Assembly (NCBI GenBank): GCA_947034885.2
Contig: OX344749.2
Coordinates: 37,901,682 to 37,965,681 of the forward strand
DNA: 64,000 nt
Direction: 5' to 3'
Source of the DNA: Thuidium tamariscinum
Taxonomy: Eukaryota; Streptophyta; Bryopsida; Hypnales; Thuidiaceae
In this document: piece after piece, positions 35,522-48,349 of the stretch
Layout of the letters: each line of letters starts with the position of its first letter
How positions within the stretch are numbered: the stretch's first letter is position 1
The notes under the pieces: generated by a model
Database searches by the model: none
What the model was told of the DNA's origin: nothing
The model's input: only the letters and a program-made list of their open reading frames with translations
Position numbers and translations under genes: made by a program

Positions 35522-38500
35522 ATGGAGCTCATTCAAGGATTGGGACTTGTGCATGGAGGAGGCCAAATTCAGACCAGTTTGCTGCAATGCAGTTTCTCGG
35601 CCAAGGGATTTTATAGGTCACTGCAGCAAGGCCACTGCTACCCTACTTGTTCCTTGACTGGAGTTCGTTCTATCAGGCAAACGATCCTTGGAAGGCGACA
35701 ATCTGGTTTTAGGTGTACCCATTCGCGGAAGGTCAGTGTGCGGTGTTCAGAATCAAATATTGCAGACTCGGTCAGTCAAGCTGAAATTGAAGTGGTGGAA
35801 TCCCTGGAAGAAGCTGAGAATCAGTCATTAAGAGCGGTATCACGTCCGGAAGAGGAACCTGAGACGTTTGCTGAGGAAGATGAGCATGTCAGTCCGGTTC
35901 AAGCAGCATTGGAAGAGATTTTGGCAGAGGAGGATACTGCAGAGAATGCTCAGTTTAATTCCATGGATTACGACGCCGTAATGGTAGCGGCTAGCCAAGT
36001 CGCTGACGCCTTGTCTGAAGAAGAGGTAAATGTTATGTCCTTCCCTCTCTTAGAACCTATGTCGCCCGTGGGAGCTGCAGTGGTCACATTGTGGCCTGAA
36101 TCCCTGGAAATCATAGAAGAGACTGTTGAGGAAGAACCTGAGATCGGATTTATGATCCAAACGGAAGAACCGGAGCAGTTTGCCCCGCCACCCGAAGCTT
36201 CGACTTTATTGGAAGAACCATTGGATACTGTGGAAGAGGAAGAGACAGAGGAAGAGCCCTTGCTGGACCCTGGGGCCGTTGCATCAGCTCTCATGGTGAA
36301 GGAGGTTGCAGACGCACTGAAAGCCCCAGATGAGGATACCGTGTCACACATGCTTGAGAAGGAGACTGAGATCGAAAGACGTCAGGGAGCTGAGGAAAAA
36401 TCTATGATAGAACAATTGAAAGATATCTTTGTGTTTGCAGGTCCTGCCTTGGGAATCTGGCTTTCTGGACCAATTATGGGGATCATTGACACGGCTGTGA
36501 TTGGTCAGAGCAGCTCTCTGGAACTTGCTGCTCTTGGTAAGTGTGCAGCTAGTGCAATGAATAGAGTTACTGTAGGTGTTGACTGCATGTTGCTTCTTGA
36601 ATTCCGGTGATTCTTCAAATTCAAATCTGTGTGACATTAAGTATGAGGAAAGTCTAGAAATGTCCGTGAATGGATTAGAATACATGTAAGAGTGTCTTCA
36701 CTCCATTGTTATTGCGGCGGTGTGTAGAATCCAAGTGAAATGCGTGAATGCTTGGCCAATGAACTCGAAATGTCTGGATCACATATTCCTGTGTTCATTT
36801 GCAGGTCCAGGAACCGTCTTATGTGACTCAGTGTGCTATGTCTTTATGTTTTTGTCTGTCGCAACTTCCAATTTGGTCGCCACCTCTCTTGCTCATAAGG
36901 TTAATACCTTTTAGTATCTTTATTTTCGTTTTGTTTTTCTGCTGGCAGTGGCCATGAGCTTCCAATTTTTGAGGTCATTTAGCCTTGTTAGGAATAAGGG
37001 TGTAGTGGTCGTTCCTGAAGTAAGTGTTTTCATCGCAGAACAAGGAAGAGGCAGCCCATCATCTTTCACGGATGCTATTTTTAGCCTTAGCCTTAGGGCT
37101 CGGCTTGCTGCTTGTTACAGAAATCTGGGTGACCGAGCTGCTCCAAGGTAAGCAAGTCTCGAACATTTTGCACTGCAGACTGATGTAGTTACTCCCCGCA
37201 AATTCATGTGTAACTTGTGTGGTTTGCATGGGATTTAACTGCTCTTATGGTCATAGCGATTTCTCATGACCGTTTTTTGGTGATTTTCTTCAGCTTTCGT
37301 AGGAGCCCAGAACTATGACCTTATACCGGCAGCAAAAATATACGTGCAGGTGTGTTTTAGTGGATTGATTGAATCGGATATGCCTGAATTAATAACGGAT
37401 TGACCTGGATTTCCATTCAAATTCAGTATCCATGGCACCCTATCATTTGCTCAAGAATTATTTTTTCCTTGTCCTTTTCATATTTTAGCTCGCCTGTTGC
37501 AGTTGTTTGTCACAAAGCGAATTAGAACACCAACAATGTTTCAGCTACTGACAATATTTTTATGTTCAAATGGTTTTTCTAACCGACAGCGTTTCTTTTC
37601 TACATATCAGATACGAGCTCTGGCTTGGCCAGCAGTGCTTGTCAGTTTGGTGTCACAAAGTGCCAGGTGATCACCCTTGTTCAATTGTGCATTGGTTACG
37701 TTTTACTGCTAAGTTTGTTCGAAATTTTCAGTGATTCATTATGAACTGCAAGAATTGTAGGATGCCGACATTTTCGATGCGCATTTCTATGCAAATTGTT
37801 TGAGAATTGAATGTCGAAAGAATGAATGTCTATGAACATACTCTTACCTCAATTCTGTAACATTTTATGTGACAGTAAAGTCACTATGCCCAGTTCCTGA
37901 ATGCGATAGAAAACTTCTACAAGAGCCTTGAAATTGAGGTGATGTTTTCCATGCAGCCTTGCGATGATGGATTCCAGAAATCCACTGAAGGTGTTGGTCA
38001 TCGGAAGCGTTTTCAACTTGGTTGGGGATGTCGTTCTTTGTTCATTTCTCGGTTACGGTATTGCAGGAGCGGCTTGGGCAACTATTGCCGCTCAGGTAGG
38101 TCAAAAGTTAAAAAACGGTACTGACTTAGCAAGTTGCGCATCTAGTGAGAATGTCATATTGTCTCATACAATCGTTTACGTTTTCCTTCCGAGTTCCTTC
38201 GAGTCGGGATTCTAGTATGGAAATTATCTGCTTCAGCTTCATACTGGTATCATCAAATTTACGAAGAATGACATGCATTGGATTCTCTCTTGTAGGACTC
38301 AAGTAGTTCTTTTGCTTTGGAAGGTACGGGATTCTTACATTGAAATGCACGGTCTTTGCAGTTTGTGGCAGGAATATTAATGGCCTTGTCTTTAAATGAC
38401 AAAGGCTACAGTTGCTTCAACATACAGATACCGTCTTTTAGAGATCTCGCAGTAATCGCAAGGCTAAGTGGTCCACTGATATTGACCATGATATCGAAGG

Positions 38501-40874
38501 TACACGCTCTTGCAAAAACAACTCTACTAGTAGTTATGTGGCATCCTCTACCTCTTGATTTCCTCGCTTGCATCAAGGACTATCTTCCAGCAGTAGCAAC
38601 AAGAGCTTGCAGTGGAGAGCGTCAGCTACATGGTTGTGGAATTTTAATCAATAATATCTAGAGTTTGTCTCATTAATGCAGCATCTCTGCAGGTTTCATT
38701 TTACACGTTGATTACATATCTGGCAACATCTCTTGGAGCTATCACTGTGGCAGCTCATCAGGTCCGTGCTATGAATACTATCAAACGCTAAATGTCCTTA
38801 AAGTCATTGAATATCCACAATGCAATCCCTCCGTCGATACTGTTGCAACATTCTTTCGTCCTCAATAGATACTCCAGCACCCTGCATGAATTCCAGAAAT
38901 TTTGGTGACGCTATTCTGATTCTATTGTTTCCATCCACCTATATCAATGGGGTTCATGTTGTACTACATTGTCACTTGTCATTCAGTCGTAATCAATTCA
39001 ATATGTTTTTCTTAACAGGTGATGATTGGAATTTATGGTCTTTGCTCTGTGTGGGGAGAGCCTCTAGCTCAAACGGCGCAATCCTTTATGCCGCCTCTTC
39101 TGTACGGTTCACAAAGAAATTTGACCCAGGTAAAGTCAACTTGCACGAGTTTCAATTTTTACGTACTCTGGCGCACGTGCCTTTACGTGCCTTCAAGAGC
39201 CAGAGAACTTGGCCTTTTGTGCAGTACGAATAACCATACCGTACGAATGGGATCTAGATTTCTTTTTGTTCCCACGAATGGTAGTCAATTCGATTAAAAT
39301 ATTAGGGGGAAAATTCTTTCCACGACGATTTAATTTTAGGGAGTTGGAAGCTGAGAACAAGAGTCATGAATCCTATACTGCACAGTTTTTTGAGCTCTTT
39401 ATAAATTCATCATGATCTCGACACTTCCTTCTCTTTCTCTTAGGCACGAAAGCTGCTCAAACAGCTGCTATACATTGGAGTGGTGGTCGGAACATTTGTT
39501 GGTGGCCTTGCAATCGTCGTTCCTTGGCTCTGCCCTGGCGTCTTTACCTCTGACGCTGCCATTGTTTCTCAGGTTTTCTCCTTAGAATTGTCCATTCCAG
39601 CTATAAATCCGTTTTTATCTCTGCAGCTTAACTTTCTCATCCAACTCAATTCGTGATTGTGTTCTGCTTCCTAGTTTTTCCATATTTCGGACCTAGATTG
39701 CTTGATTTCTATCTACTTGCTAATATTGCATTTGCTTTTAGGTAGTTATTTTGTGTACAGCTGGTAAAAATTAACCAACAGAAAGAGCCATGTGATCGTA
39801 ATGTCGTTGACAAGACAAGGGGATGTTTGGCTAAAAATGCGTCATCGTGAATACATTTTTGTAGATGCAAGCTATATCGATTCCATTTCTGGTCGGCATG
39901 ATTTCGTGTCCGCCGACTCTATCTCTGGAGGGAACTCTCTTGGTAAATCTTTCATTTTTCTTGTCATTTTTCCTGCTGCTACCTTAGCAATAGATCTCTT
40001 TCATCTTATTGCTGAGGGGTCGAGAACTTCTATGAGTGCATTTAACTGCTCACAAAGTGAATTATTGGTGGAAATTCTGGGATGCATCCGATACTGACTA
40101 CTGTATGCTTCTGCAGGCTGGAAGGGACTTTGGTTTCCTAAGCTTCAGTATGACGACGTGCTTTGTTGGTGGAACAGCTTTGCTCTTGGTATGAGTGCTT
40201 GCAATTCTTCTCTATATCTAGTTGTTTCTCTAATCCTCCCCTTGAGTTCGGCAATCGGGACCGTAACAGCTGCTAATTTATCACGTTTGGAGTAGCGCTT
40301 CGAAAGATTATTGTTTGGCGTTCACTGTTTTCGCTGTACATGATTTTGCGGTGACCAATTAATACTATCTTTGACATCTAGCACGACCTTTTGAAACTCT
40401 GTGCAGGCTTGCAAGATACACAACTGGGGATTGGCAGGTAGTTGGTGGACGCTGGCTGCTTTTCAATGGGTAAATGAACTCACTTCAATTCTCAACATTC
40501 ATTTCCCTTCTTTCGTAGATCCTTTTGCTAGGCGTAGAATCCCTTTTCGCTTTGGTCATCATATGAACAATATCCATGTTTCGTGCTCCGCGCCATTGTG
40601 CATTTGGTCAAGTATGACTAACGAAAGTATGCTTAAGGCTTTGTTTTATGTTTAGACCTGCAGAAAAAGTGCAAAGGTTCATGAGGGCATTGTGTCCATA
40701 TCCTTATTTTTCAGCATCATCCTGACGGCAGGGCTAAAGCGGGTCACCTAACAACGAGCTTTCCCATATGTTTTGTAGGCTCGTTTCCTCTTGGCTTTTG
40801 CACGCCTGCATTCCCCAAGCAGTTGTTTGGCCGACACAGTTACTGACACGACGTTACGGCCCAAGACAGCTTGA
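35522..40874 (+). CDS. Chloroplast-targeted MATE transporter, EDS5/DTX46-like
   Basis: Fourteen exons: 35522-36536, 36805-36899, 37039-37147, 37294-37349, 37611-37666, 37957-38095, 38362-38499, 38693-38761, 39019-39129, 39444-39572, 39865-39942, 40117-40188, 40407-40469, 40779-40874. They sum to 2,226 nt, 741 residues, every junction in frame. Residues 1-75 are basic and Ser-rich like a plastid transit peptide. About 220 acidic residues ([23 protein letters not shown]) follow, then the MATE core from about 300. Core landmarks are [60 protein letters not shown] and [16 protein letters not shown]. The EDS5/DTX46 clade sits in the plastid envelope, and EDS5 exports the salicylate precursor. The acidic insert is longer than I expect for the clade; the transported substrate is unknown. 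The gene looks intact. Confidence 0.9.
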
Positions 40875-41573
40875 TACGACCAAGTGGACAACAAATTGTC
40901 ATCACCAAAGTGTATCATTGAGGGCCTGAGATATTAAACCCTCTTTCGTATTTTTTTAAATGTATATTATGATGTGTTTTTCATGTGCACCATTGCACAA
41001 GCGTCATCCACTTGCGTGCAGGTGTAGTTATCGGCCACAACGCGATGCCTGCAACGTCCCCAATCCTTTTGGAAGTGATTTACATCACTATCGTTTGCCC
41101 AACAAGTTACGCCTTCAACAGCCCTGTTGCAGAAATCCCTTGGACTTCCTGACTAGGTCAAGAACGAAGGTGCTTAGAAACAATACTTTTGAAATCTGGG
41201 ATGGTACCATGTACTGTCCAGAACCGGTGTGTAGCTCAAAGTCTTAGTCCCACAGCAGTGACTTTACTGTCGGTGGGAGTAGTTTTATGGTGAACCCAGT
41301 GATTTTTTTTTGAACAATTTTGTTATCGGACTAAATACATTACAGGAGATGAACTCACTGAAACATCAGCAGATGGATAAACAGAAGATGTATCCTTGGT
41401 ATTCATTGTATAGCAACCCTGTGCGAAGTACAGGCCAATGAAGCCATCAAGGATTATGTGACCAGCGTCAAAACTCCCACGTTTAATTCTTGACTTCTCA
41501 GCAAGCTCGGCCTTTTTTTTCCAGATACCAACCAAACCCATTCATTCTCTCCTGGCGCAGCTTGCAGTAAGTT
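40875..41573. other. MATE 3' flank, nothing recognised
   Basis: Presumed 3' UTR and intergenic DNA. Open frames here show no domain. Confidence 0.4.
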
Positions 41574-41718
41574 ATCCCTTCCGCGCCTTCACCTCAGCGG
41601 TGCTGATAGTCACAATCTCAGTGGAGGGGTTTGCCTTGGCTTCACGATTGGCAGAAAAGCATCCGAAAACTGGGTCACACTTGACCACTTCTCGGCTGGT
41701 GCATCTCCAGACTACATG
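41574..41718 (-). other. Short coding-like segment of unknown origin
   Basis: After an acceptor-like TTTCATGTAG, about 47 codons are open on the minus strand. They include REVVKCDPVFGCFSANREAK and TEIVTISTAEVKARKG and then stop. Composition is protein-like and GC-rich, as for a terminal exon, but no partner exon or family was recognised. It sits next to the eL13 relic and may be unrelated to it. Confidence 0.25.
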
Positions 41719-41954
41719 AAAGCACGCAAACAATGCCTGTCAAACAGATTTACCGCAAACTCAAGAGACAACCGTTCAACACATTTCTTTACATAAACCA
41801 CACAGCATACCAACTACACAAGCATTAAATACCTCCCCCAGCAGAACTGTCATTCTCTCGATTACAATTAATAACTTACTAAAATACAATGTTCCAAATG
41901 TTGGTGAACTCGGACAGAATTTTTCGTCGTAGGCTACTTGCTAGTTTAAGCTAA

Positions 41955-42090
41955 AAATGGTCGAGGGAAAATCACCAACTTAGCCCTGTAGATGTTCAGT
42001 CGGTTCACGTTCTCTTGAAGACTTTGGTCCTTTCGTAGGTGTAAGCTTCTTTGGAACCCCTGCAGCCAAAACCGTAACTTTCAAGGTAAG
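41955..42090 (-). pseudogene. Ribosomal protein eL13 fragment (middle part)
   Basis: Reading the minus strand, AAGVPKKLTPT and, in a second frame, LQENVNRLNIYRAKLVIFPR match the eL13 family (AAGIPKKLAPT ... LQENVNRLKTYRAKLVIFPRR). The segment between them is shortened and the frame changes, and the fragment ends in a stop soon after. eL13 is a 60S ribosomal subunit protein. This is a broken, partial copy. Confidence 0.65.
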
Positions 42091-42558
42091 CTTGTTCAAG
42101 GTGGTTGTGATCTACACACACACCCCACTTTGAAATTGCATATGAAACTCGTGCATAGTAGTAAAATTAGGATCTCAACAGATTTGGTACTTGTCAAAGT
42201 GATCTATCCACTGATACACACACTCGAACTTTGCTGCATTAGAAACCCCTTGGAATTGCTAACAAGAATAGGTAAAAAGTGCTGTGTCTGATATTAGAAA
42301 ATAAATTCAGCACTTGGTCATTTTTAGGTTTGTTTAACTAACGCAGCACACTTCCAAAACCAATTCACATTCCAGGGGTCATTGACATTCCTAGGGTCGT
42401 AGGGCTTCAGACGATTTCAGATTCAGGTTGCCTACACACAAAGAGAAGAATCCAGTCGAAACAGCGTCGTATATCCTCATCTCTCCAACAGAATTCTCTC
42501 CAATTCTCTCAAACTTTAAATCTCATTCATTCTAAAACCCAAAAGGATCAATTATTTC

Positions 42559-42574
42559 TAGGGTTTAGGGTTTA
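42559..42574 (+). promoter_or_regulatory. Telo-box (TAGGGTTTAGGGTTTA)
   Basis: Two adjacent AAACCCTA-type telo-boxes. These are typical of plant ribosomal-protein and translation-factor promoters. They lie about 310 bp upstream of the eL13-like ATG at 42883, consistent with a former ribosomal-protein promoter. Confidence 0.5.
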
Positions 42575-42882
42575 AGACTCTTTCAGTTCCATGTCGCCTG
42601 AAAAGCCCTGTTCAAACCAACGTCCACCCTCCTGTCCAGAACAACGAATTCTCTCAAATTCTCTCAGATGCTAAACCCCAATCACACTTCCAAAGCCCTA
42701 CTTGACCTGAAAGGAGTCCGTTTTTGACAAAATGTGAAGATCCTTTCTCAGATAGAGGCTATACCGAGCCCGACGCAATGGAACACAGTGAATGTCTCCG
42801 CAGAGACTACCGAGTTGTGAAGTGATCAGGTACTCCATACTCCATACTCCATTGATCGTCACCAGTTCACAGGGCTGGAGCC

Positions 42883-43013
42883 ATGGTGAAACTTAACAAT
42901 GTCATCGCCAACGGACACTTCAAGGACTGGCAAAAATTTGAACCCACACACAGGCGGCTCTATCACCAAGGAACCGCAGTCAGCCAAAAATAACTAGATT
43001 CCAAGATGAAGAG
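42883..43013 (+). pseudogene. Ribosomal protein eL13 N-terminal fragment
   Basis: ATG 42883 opens MVKLNNVIANGHFKDWQKF, matching the eL13 start ([20 protein letters not shown]). RRLYHQGTAV then resembles RRIARQKKAV after a gap, followed by a stop. A donor-like GAAGAG|GTGCGT ends the block. It lies on the opposite strand from the fragment at 41955-42090, so the copy is broken and rearranged. Confidence 0.5.
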
Positions 43014-45245
43014 GTGCGTTCTTTGTTTCTATAGTTCACTTGAGAAAGTCATTCATCAGACAAAGTTTTAGTTCTTGACATCCTTATGAGAGTTGGGTTA
43101 AACAAGGGCATGTATATATTTGACATTCATGGATGTTGTAGGGATATGGATATGTTGATATCGATATTAATGTACTCGCCAGAGACGTTCACTAGTTAGG
43201 ATTATTTCTTTCTTTCTATTTTCAGTAAAAGAAATTATTACAAGGACTCGATAACAAGCAAGTTTCGGTGGTGTAAAGTATGTGTCGCAACAACGGCAAC
43301 ATACAAACTAACCTGCAGAGATCACATGCTCAGGAATTGGAACTGCATGGATATGCACCGATACTCTCATCAAGTGAAAACAACGCAATACAGTTCATAA
43401 ATGTCTCTTAGAACAAGTAGCACTGCTTTAGTGAAATATAGGAACTAACCAAGTGCATGATCTCCCTGAGCAGCCTCAGGTCCAGATCCACCCTTGATTG
43501 AGTTTATAAACCTGTTTGAAAGCGTGTCACACCTGCATCAAGCCAGGAAATTTGGGTGGCCATTTGATTATGCACACTATTTGAAAAAAAAGCACTCACC
43601 TCGCTCAAACAGAACAAGCCCATCTTTTTTCAGAACCGAAGGTAGGGTTTCGGTTAACAAGGGCAAGACAAGAGCAAGACAAAGCTTACCTGAGAAGCCT
43701 GGGTACTCTAGGCAGGTCACACCCAAGTCATTAGCTTGGCAATCAAATCAAAGCTAGTCTTGCGGTCACTTACCCCACTCGGACACTCAGCTGGTAGACT
43801 TGAGATTTGGCTTGCCGGTCACAGATATGTTGCCACACTCAAAGTGTTTCCGTCAGCAACATCGCTTGAAACCGCTTTCAGTTTCTTAGCCCAAAATTCA
43901 GCACATAGGTAGCATGAATAGTTTCACTAAAAAGTTCTAAACCAAACTTGGTTACATACTTCAATACCTACATATTACTGGGACAAATACTTTTCATTAT
44001 AGCCCTTGATAAAACTTACTAGGGATCAAGCAAAGGAATAGCCCCAAGCTCATCACGTGGACAAACTCAAGTTTCCAAGCCCTACATAGTTGCATATACA
44101 ATAATTGGTGTCAAAAGTTCCAAGGATTCAATTGCAAGAACTGACATTCTACACAGGAGTAAGACTCTTCTAAACCTTAGAATTAGAAGTACGGCAAACT
44201 GCAATACGACAAACTGGTGTGACCTTACAATCTCTCACAGAAAGAATATTCAATTCACCTTCTGTATTCACTTCCTCAAAGGAGAAAGGGGACTTTGCCA
44301 TAATAGCACAAACTTCAATGCAAGAATTTTTCCTTAGAGCACTTGATCTTCCGAAAGATTCTCAGAAAACAATAGTTTATTCACTGCAAATTTGAATTGC
44401 CAGTAGAGTACATGATCTTAAATCACTAAAAGAATTTGTCTTTAGTTTTTGATCAATGATACAAAGGACCAGTAGCAGCAGTTCCTGCATACAAAAAAAC
44501 CCCGTGAGCGATCAAAAACAAGTCAAATTGACAATTTCTAAATGTTCAAGAGGGTCAACAAGACCGCTAAAGACCAGCAATCACTACACAATGTGGGAGA
44601 TTGGAGAGAAAAGAAAAAAATACAGAATATCAACAAGTTCTTTAGTATATTTCACCAACAACCATTACACTAAAACTGTAACCCACAAGTCAAAGGGAAC
44701 ATACACTTACACAGAATGCTTGCCAGAAAATTTGCAGATGCATGTATTCATACCCAATAGACCAGTTCAAGTGTCTGCTTTCTCATAAATCACAAAAGCA
44801 CCCCAAAAGCCTCTCTATTTGGCTCGGATACCTGCAATACATCCCATATGACCGTCATCTCTATGTCACATCTAGCAGCATCCATCTGGTTGACACTCAA
44901 TGTCTAGAACTCTCTGATATGAAATCACAACCACCAACACGAAATTCAAAACTGAACCCATGCTTCATGATATTCATCTCCACAAATGCCTAGCAAAGAC
45001 TAAAATTTCCTCATTTTAACCCTAAAATGCTTAAACTCTCCAGTTCAAAAGCATCCTCCAAAATCACACAACATAAAATTTAAAATAGGACATGATCCTT
45101 ATTCAGTGATAATTGGCATTTGAGCAAGACAGCTACAATACAAGAAAGGAACTTGAGCTGCCGCTTGAACCAAACTAACAATACATACACTCTTCAACTT
45201 AATAGTACTCCCACCACTCACCTTTGCCTTAGCACGCATCTGAAG
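43014..45245. other. Non-coding, nothing recognised
   Basis: Mixed-composition DNA with scattered short open frames and no recognisable domains. It may include the PTH2 3' UTR near 45,000-45,245. Confidence 0.45.
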
Positions 45246-45785
45246 TCATAGTAACTTCAAGGAACCCGTTATTTCATCAACTAAGTGTGACGGCCCTAAA
45301 ATTGCCATTACGGTCTTGGAGTTGGGAGCAATTTGGGTGCGTCCAGCATCCACAGTGACGTGGCAAGGTAGCTTCAAATTCTTTGCTCTCGTCTGCAAAT
45401 ACAACATCTCCTCTTCGCTTTCCACTCGGGTCACCACCTTCACTTGTGAGCTCATCTCCCAGCGTTGGAGAGACTTTGGAGCTCTAAAGAAAACCTTTTT
45501 ATATAGTCCCAGTGAGGCATGACTACATTGAGCGGCTATTTTGCCCTTGCCCATCCTTAAATCATTTCTAACCACCAGTACCATTTTGAAATCTTCAAAC
45601 TGGTCCGCAAGGTCTTCTACGAAGTGCATTTCGTCAGTGGAAGCATTGTGAAGAACAGAATTGTGGGGAGGATGATGGTCGCGAAAGAAGCTCCGCTTAG
45701 CCAGGAAATAGCCCAAGGCCAAGCAACCAACTCCGACAGCAGTATGCAGCAGCAAGGCCTTCTTGGTGAGGCCTACTTGGTCCAT
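45246..45785 (-). CDS. Peptidyl-tRNA hydrolase 2 (PTH2/Bit1 family)
   Basis: The single-exon frame from ATG 45785 gives 179 residues; GTG at 45803 is upstream in frame but not a plausible start. Residues 8-30 (KKALLLHTAVGVGCLALGYF) are a membrane anchor, as in the human mitochondrial PTRH2. The PTH2 domain starts at KMVLVVRNDLRMGKGKIAAQ and includes CSHASLGLYKK, QVKVVTRVESEEE and the C-terminal DAGRTQIAPNSKTVMAILG, all family hallmarks. PTH2 enzymes cleave peptidyl-tRNA released from stalled ribosomes. Length and motifs are complete, so the gene looks functional. Partial copies of this locus lie at 47.64 and 58.08 kb. Confidence 0.93.
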   Translation of the reverse strand: MDQVGLTKKALLLHTAVGVGCLALGYFLAKRSFFRDHHPPHNSVLHNASTDEMHFVEDLADQFEDFKMVLVVRNDLRMGKGKIAAQCSHASLGLYKKVFFRAPKSLQRWEMSSQVKVVTRVESEEEMLYLQTRAKNLKLPCHVTVDAGRTQIAPNSKTVMAILGPSHLVDEITGSLKLL

Positions 45786-46760
45786 GGATGGAAACGCTAC
45801 CACACTGCGCTCAATAAGAACGCATTAGCTTACTCTTTATTGAAGACGATTTTGTTATGAACCATTCGCTGAATTCTCAAGACAATAAGATCATGTAGCT
45901 CTGATAAGACACAGACACAGCTCTGTAGCACAGCAAACGTGCCCATAGGACCTACCCAGTACTCCAACACCAGAAAAGAAATGAGGGTTGCTAAACGATG
46001 AGAAAAGTACAAAATTCGAGGGAATTAAGCTGAACTAAAATTACAAGCTAGCACATGAGCATGTAAAACTGGTCAAAGCAATAACTTCGAAGAAGTTGAC
46101 GAGGTTCACTCAATGGTCTCCGACATATAGCTTCCAGGTAGAACTCTAGAGTGACTATGGATACAACCACCAGAATGCACAATCGTCATAATACTGAAGC
46201 GACTGCACAGCTAATGCAAATGATCCATACAGAGAAGACTGCTGCTCATAAAATCGGTACAAATAAATTGAAACCTCGGACGACCCATGCTAGCTAATGC
46301 AAAGAAAAATGCATATCCTTCCCGCTGACGACCAGCAAAGGAAAAGCTACTGCGTAAACGCGTAAGATGCCATGTACAAGCACGCAAACAGTAAACTCAA
46401 TCTATCTAAAGCCTCCGCAATTCCAAAACCTAATAAAACAGTGCAAGCAAATAGGGTCATGTATAACCTGGTCTAAGCTACTCTCCAGAAACCTCTAGAT
46501 TCTGTAACCTCGACTAAAGTACTGGGAGATGTAACGGAGAGATCGAATTGCACAAGAGACGAGAAAGCAACCAAGAAATGAGTGACCGCAAAACGGAAGG
46601 AAGAAATGGAAATTCTCACCGCAATGGCAGCCGAGAGATCGAATTGCAGTGGCAATCCACAATCAAATTGCAGAAGAACTCGCTTCGTCGACAAAGAGCA
46701 CGGTCTTGTCAATCTGTACATAACAGTATTAAAACCCAACTCCACCAACCCTAGCAACTG
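45786..46760 (-). promoter_or_regulatory. 5' flank and leader region of the PTH2 gene
   Basis: Non-coding sequence upstream of the PTH2 start. Part of it (about 46395-46520) is duplicated at 58080-58215, and its leader (45786-45870) is included in the copy at 47638-47830. No core promoter motif was identified with confidence. Confidence 0.35.
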
Positions 46761-46920
46761 ATACCTTATAAGTTTATTCTCTCTGGGGGGACACTAAATT
46801 CTCGTTCGAACTGAAGTGGGCCCAGCAGGGTGGGTTTACCTTGGAGAACAACACAAACACAGGAATTTCTTATGCTTTGCACATAATTTCTTTTGCAAAT
46901 TCTGAACTCATTTTTTGCAA

Positions 46921-47038
46921 TCTAAGCCCCCGCAATGGATATGAGAACACACCCTCAACACTACCAAATAGATATGAGATCTAAGACCCCACAATGGATA
47001 TGAGCCTTTCAGAACACACCCTCAACACTATCAAATAG
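46921..47038. repeat. Tandem duplication, about 59-bp unit
   Basis: TCTAAGCCCCCGCAATGGAT and TCTAAGACCCCACAATGGAT begin two successive units, each with ACACACCCTCAACACTANC and CAAATAG. The second unit has a few extra bases. Confidence 0.7.
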
Positions 47039-47637
47039 GGGTCTTCTTTATTACTTTTATCCCAAAGAACCCAAATTTTATCCTTCTAGACCTAATTTTG
47101 AATGGAGGATTTAGTATCCTCCCTCCACTCCAAAATGAACTTTCTTATTGGTCTTTATTGGCTCTATCCTTGGACAAAGAGTGTAGTAACAAATTCACAT
47201 TGAGTTTAGTTAATAAATCTAATATTCCAAATATTATCTACTATTACATTCACACTATACAACGTGATTAGGGCTTGGTTGGAGAAGGATGTGGGGTCCA
47301 ACTAGGTGGACCCCAATATGTACTTGACGTAGTCGACTAGCTTCTTGATAGTGTGGTAGCTTATGTGATTGAATTGTTGTTTATGTAGTTGTGGGTGCAC
47401 CTTTAGCAATGACTATAGTGAGATTTGATGCATTGGAAAGGGATGCAAGTGATTGTAAGAATGGGGCAAGATGAAACAAAGATCCATGAGGTGTTCTTGA
47501 AATGGAATTTGAAAAGGCATCATGGATTGAACTATGACATGAACTCAATCTCAAACATGGTAGACATGGTAGGTTGGGATTTAGCAAGTAGAAAGTCAAG
47601 CTCCATAAACACAACTCAATATGAAATTAGAACCTTC

Positions 47638-47830
47638 TCCTAACCAAGAAATAATCCAAGGCCAAGTAACCAACTTCAATAGTAGTGTGCAACAACAAAG
47701 CCTTCTCGGTGAGGCCTACTTGGTCCATGGATGGAAATATTGCCACATTACATCCAAATATCCAATAAGAATGCATTAACTTACTCTTTTTTGAAGACAC
47801 ATTAAGATTTAGTTATAAAACATTCTCTAT
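47638..47830 (-). pseudogene. Partial duplicate of the PTH2 5' end
   Basis: It aligns with 45695-45870 in the same orientation at roughly 80% identity, including a nearly unchanged stretch around the start codon (GGCCTACTTGGTCCATGGAT). Most differences are C-to-T or G-to-A, as expected for a methylated, silenced copy. It covers the leader, the start and the membrane anchor only, so it cannot encode the enzyme. Confidence 0.75.
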
Positions 47831-48118
47831 GGTAGAACCACCCTTTACCAACTAGTTAGGGATCCATACCCAACCTATAGGTGTAGCTATTTCCAACCAA
47901 AGCTTGGAATCGGTTTTTCACTCATTTTTCAGATTAAAACTCAAAAGTCCATGTTCTATCCAATTACTGAATGTCTGCATAGCCATAATGACTCTATAAT
48001 TCATAATCACAAATAAAAAAACAATTAATGATGGAATTTACACTTAAGAGAAATGTTTTGAGTAACCAAAAGATGTATAGCATTTCCAACAAACTCAAAG
48101 ACAGATGAAGGAAGCATA

Positions 48119-48346
48119 CACTAGAAGAAAAACGCAGAAGTCCCTGTTTATTTCAACAAAACACATCAGGTAGATTGTGTTGAGACTGCGTTGCTGAAAA
48201 CGGAAGAAAACATAGAAAAACGCAGAAAAAATGCAGAAAAACACAGAAAACGCATTTTTTGTGTTTTTTTCGCGTTTTCAGCAACGCAGTCTCAACACAA
48301 TCTACCTGACGTGTTTTGTTGAAATAAACAGGGATTTCTTCTAGTG
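48119..48346. mobile_element. CACTA-tipped hairpin MITE, 228 bp, TSD ATA
   Basis: The ends are CACTAGAAGAAA and TTTCTTCTAGTG with ATA on both sides (48116-48118, 48347-48349). The arms pair over most of the length; the centre has GCAGAAAAA repeats. CACTA tips with 3-bp duplication define the CACTA superfamily. High arm identity suggests recent activity. Confidence 0.85.
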
Positions 48347-48349
48347 ATA

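Noticed and set aside
42559-42574. Interstitial telomere or chromosome fusion scar
   Set aside because: Only two TTTAGGG units are present, placed as a promoter telo-box of a ribosomal-protein relic; too short for a telomeric tract.
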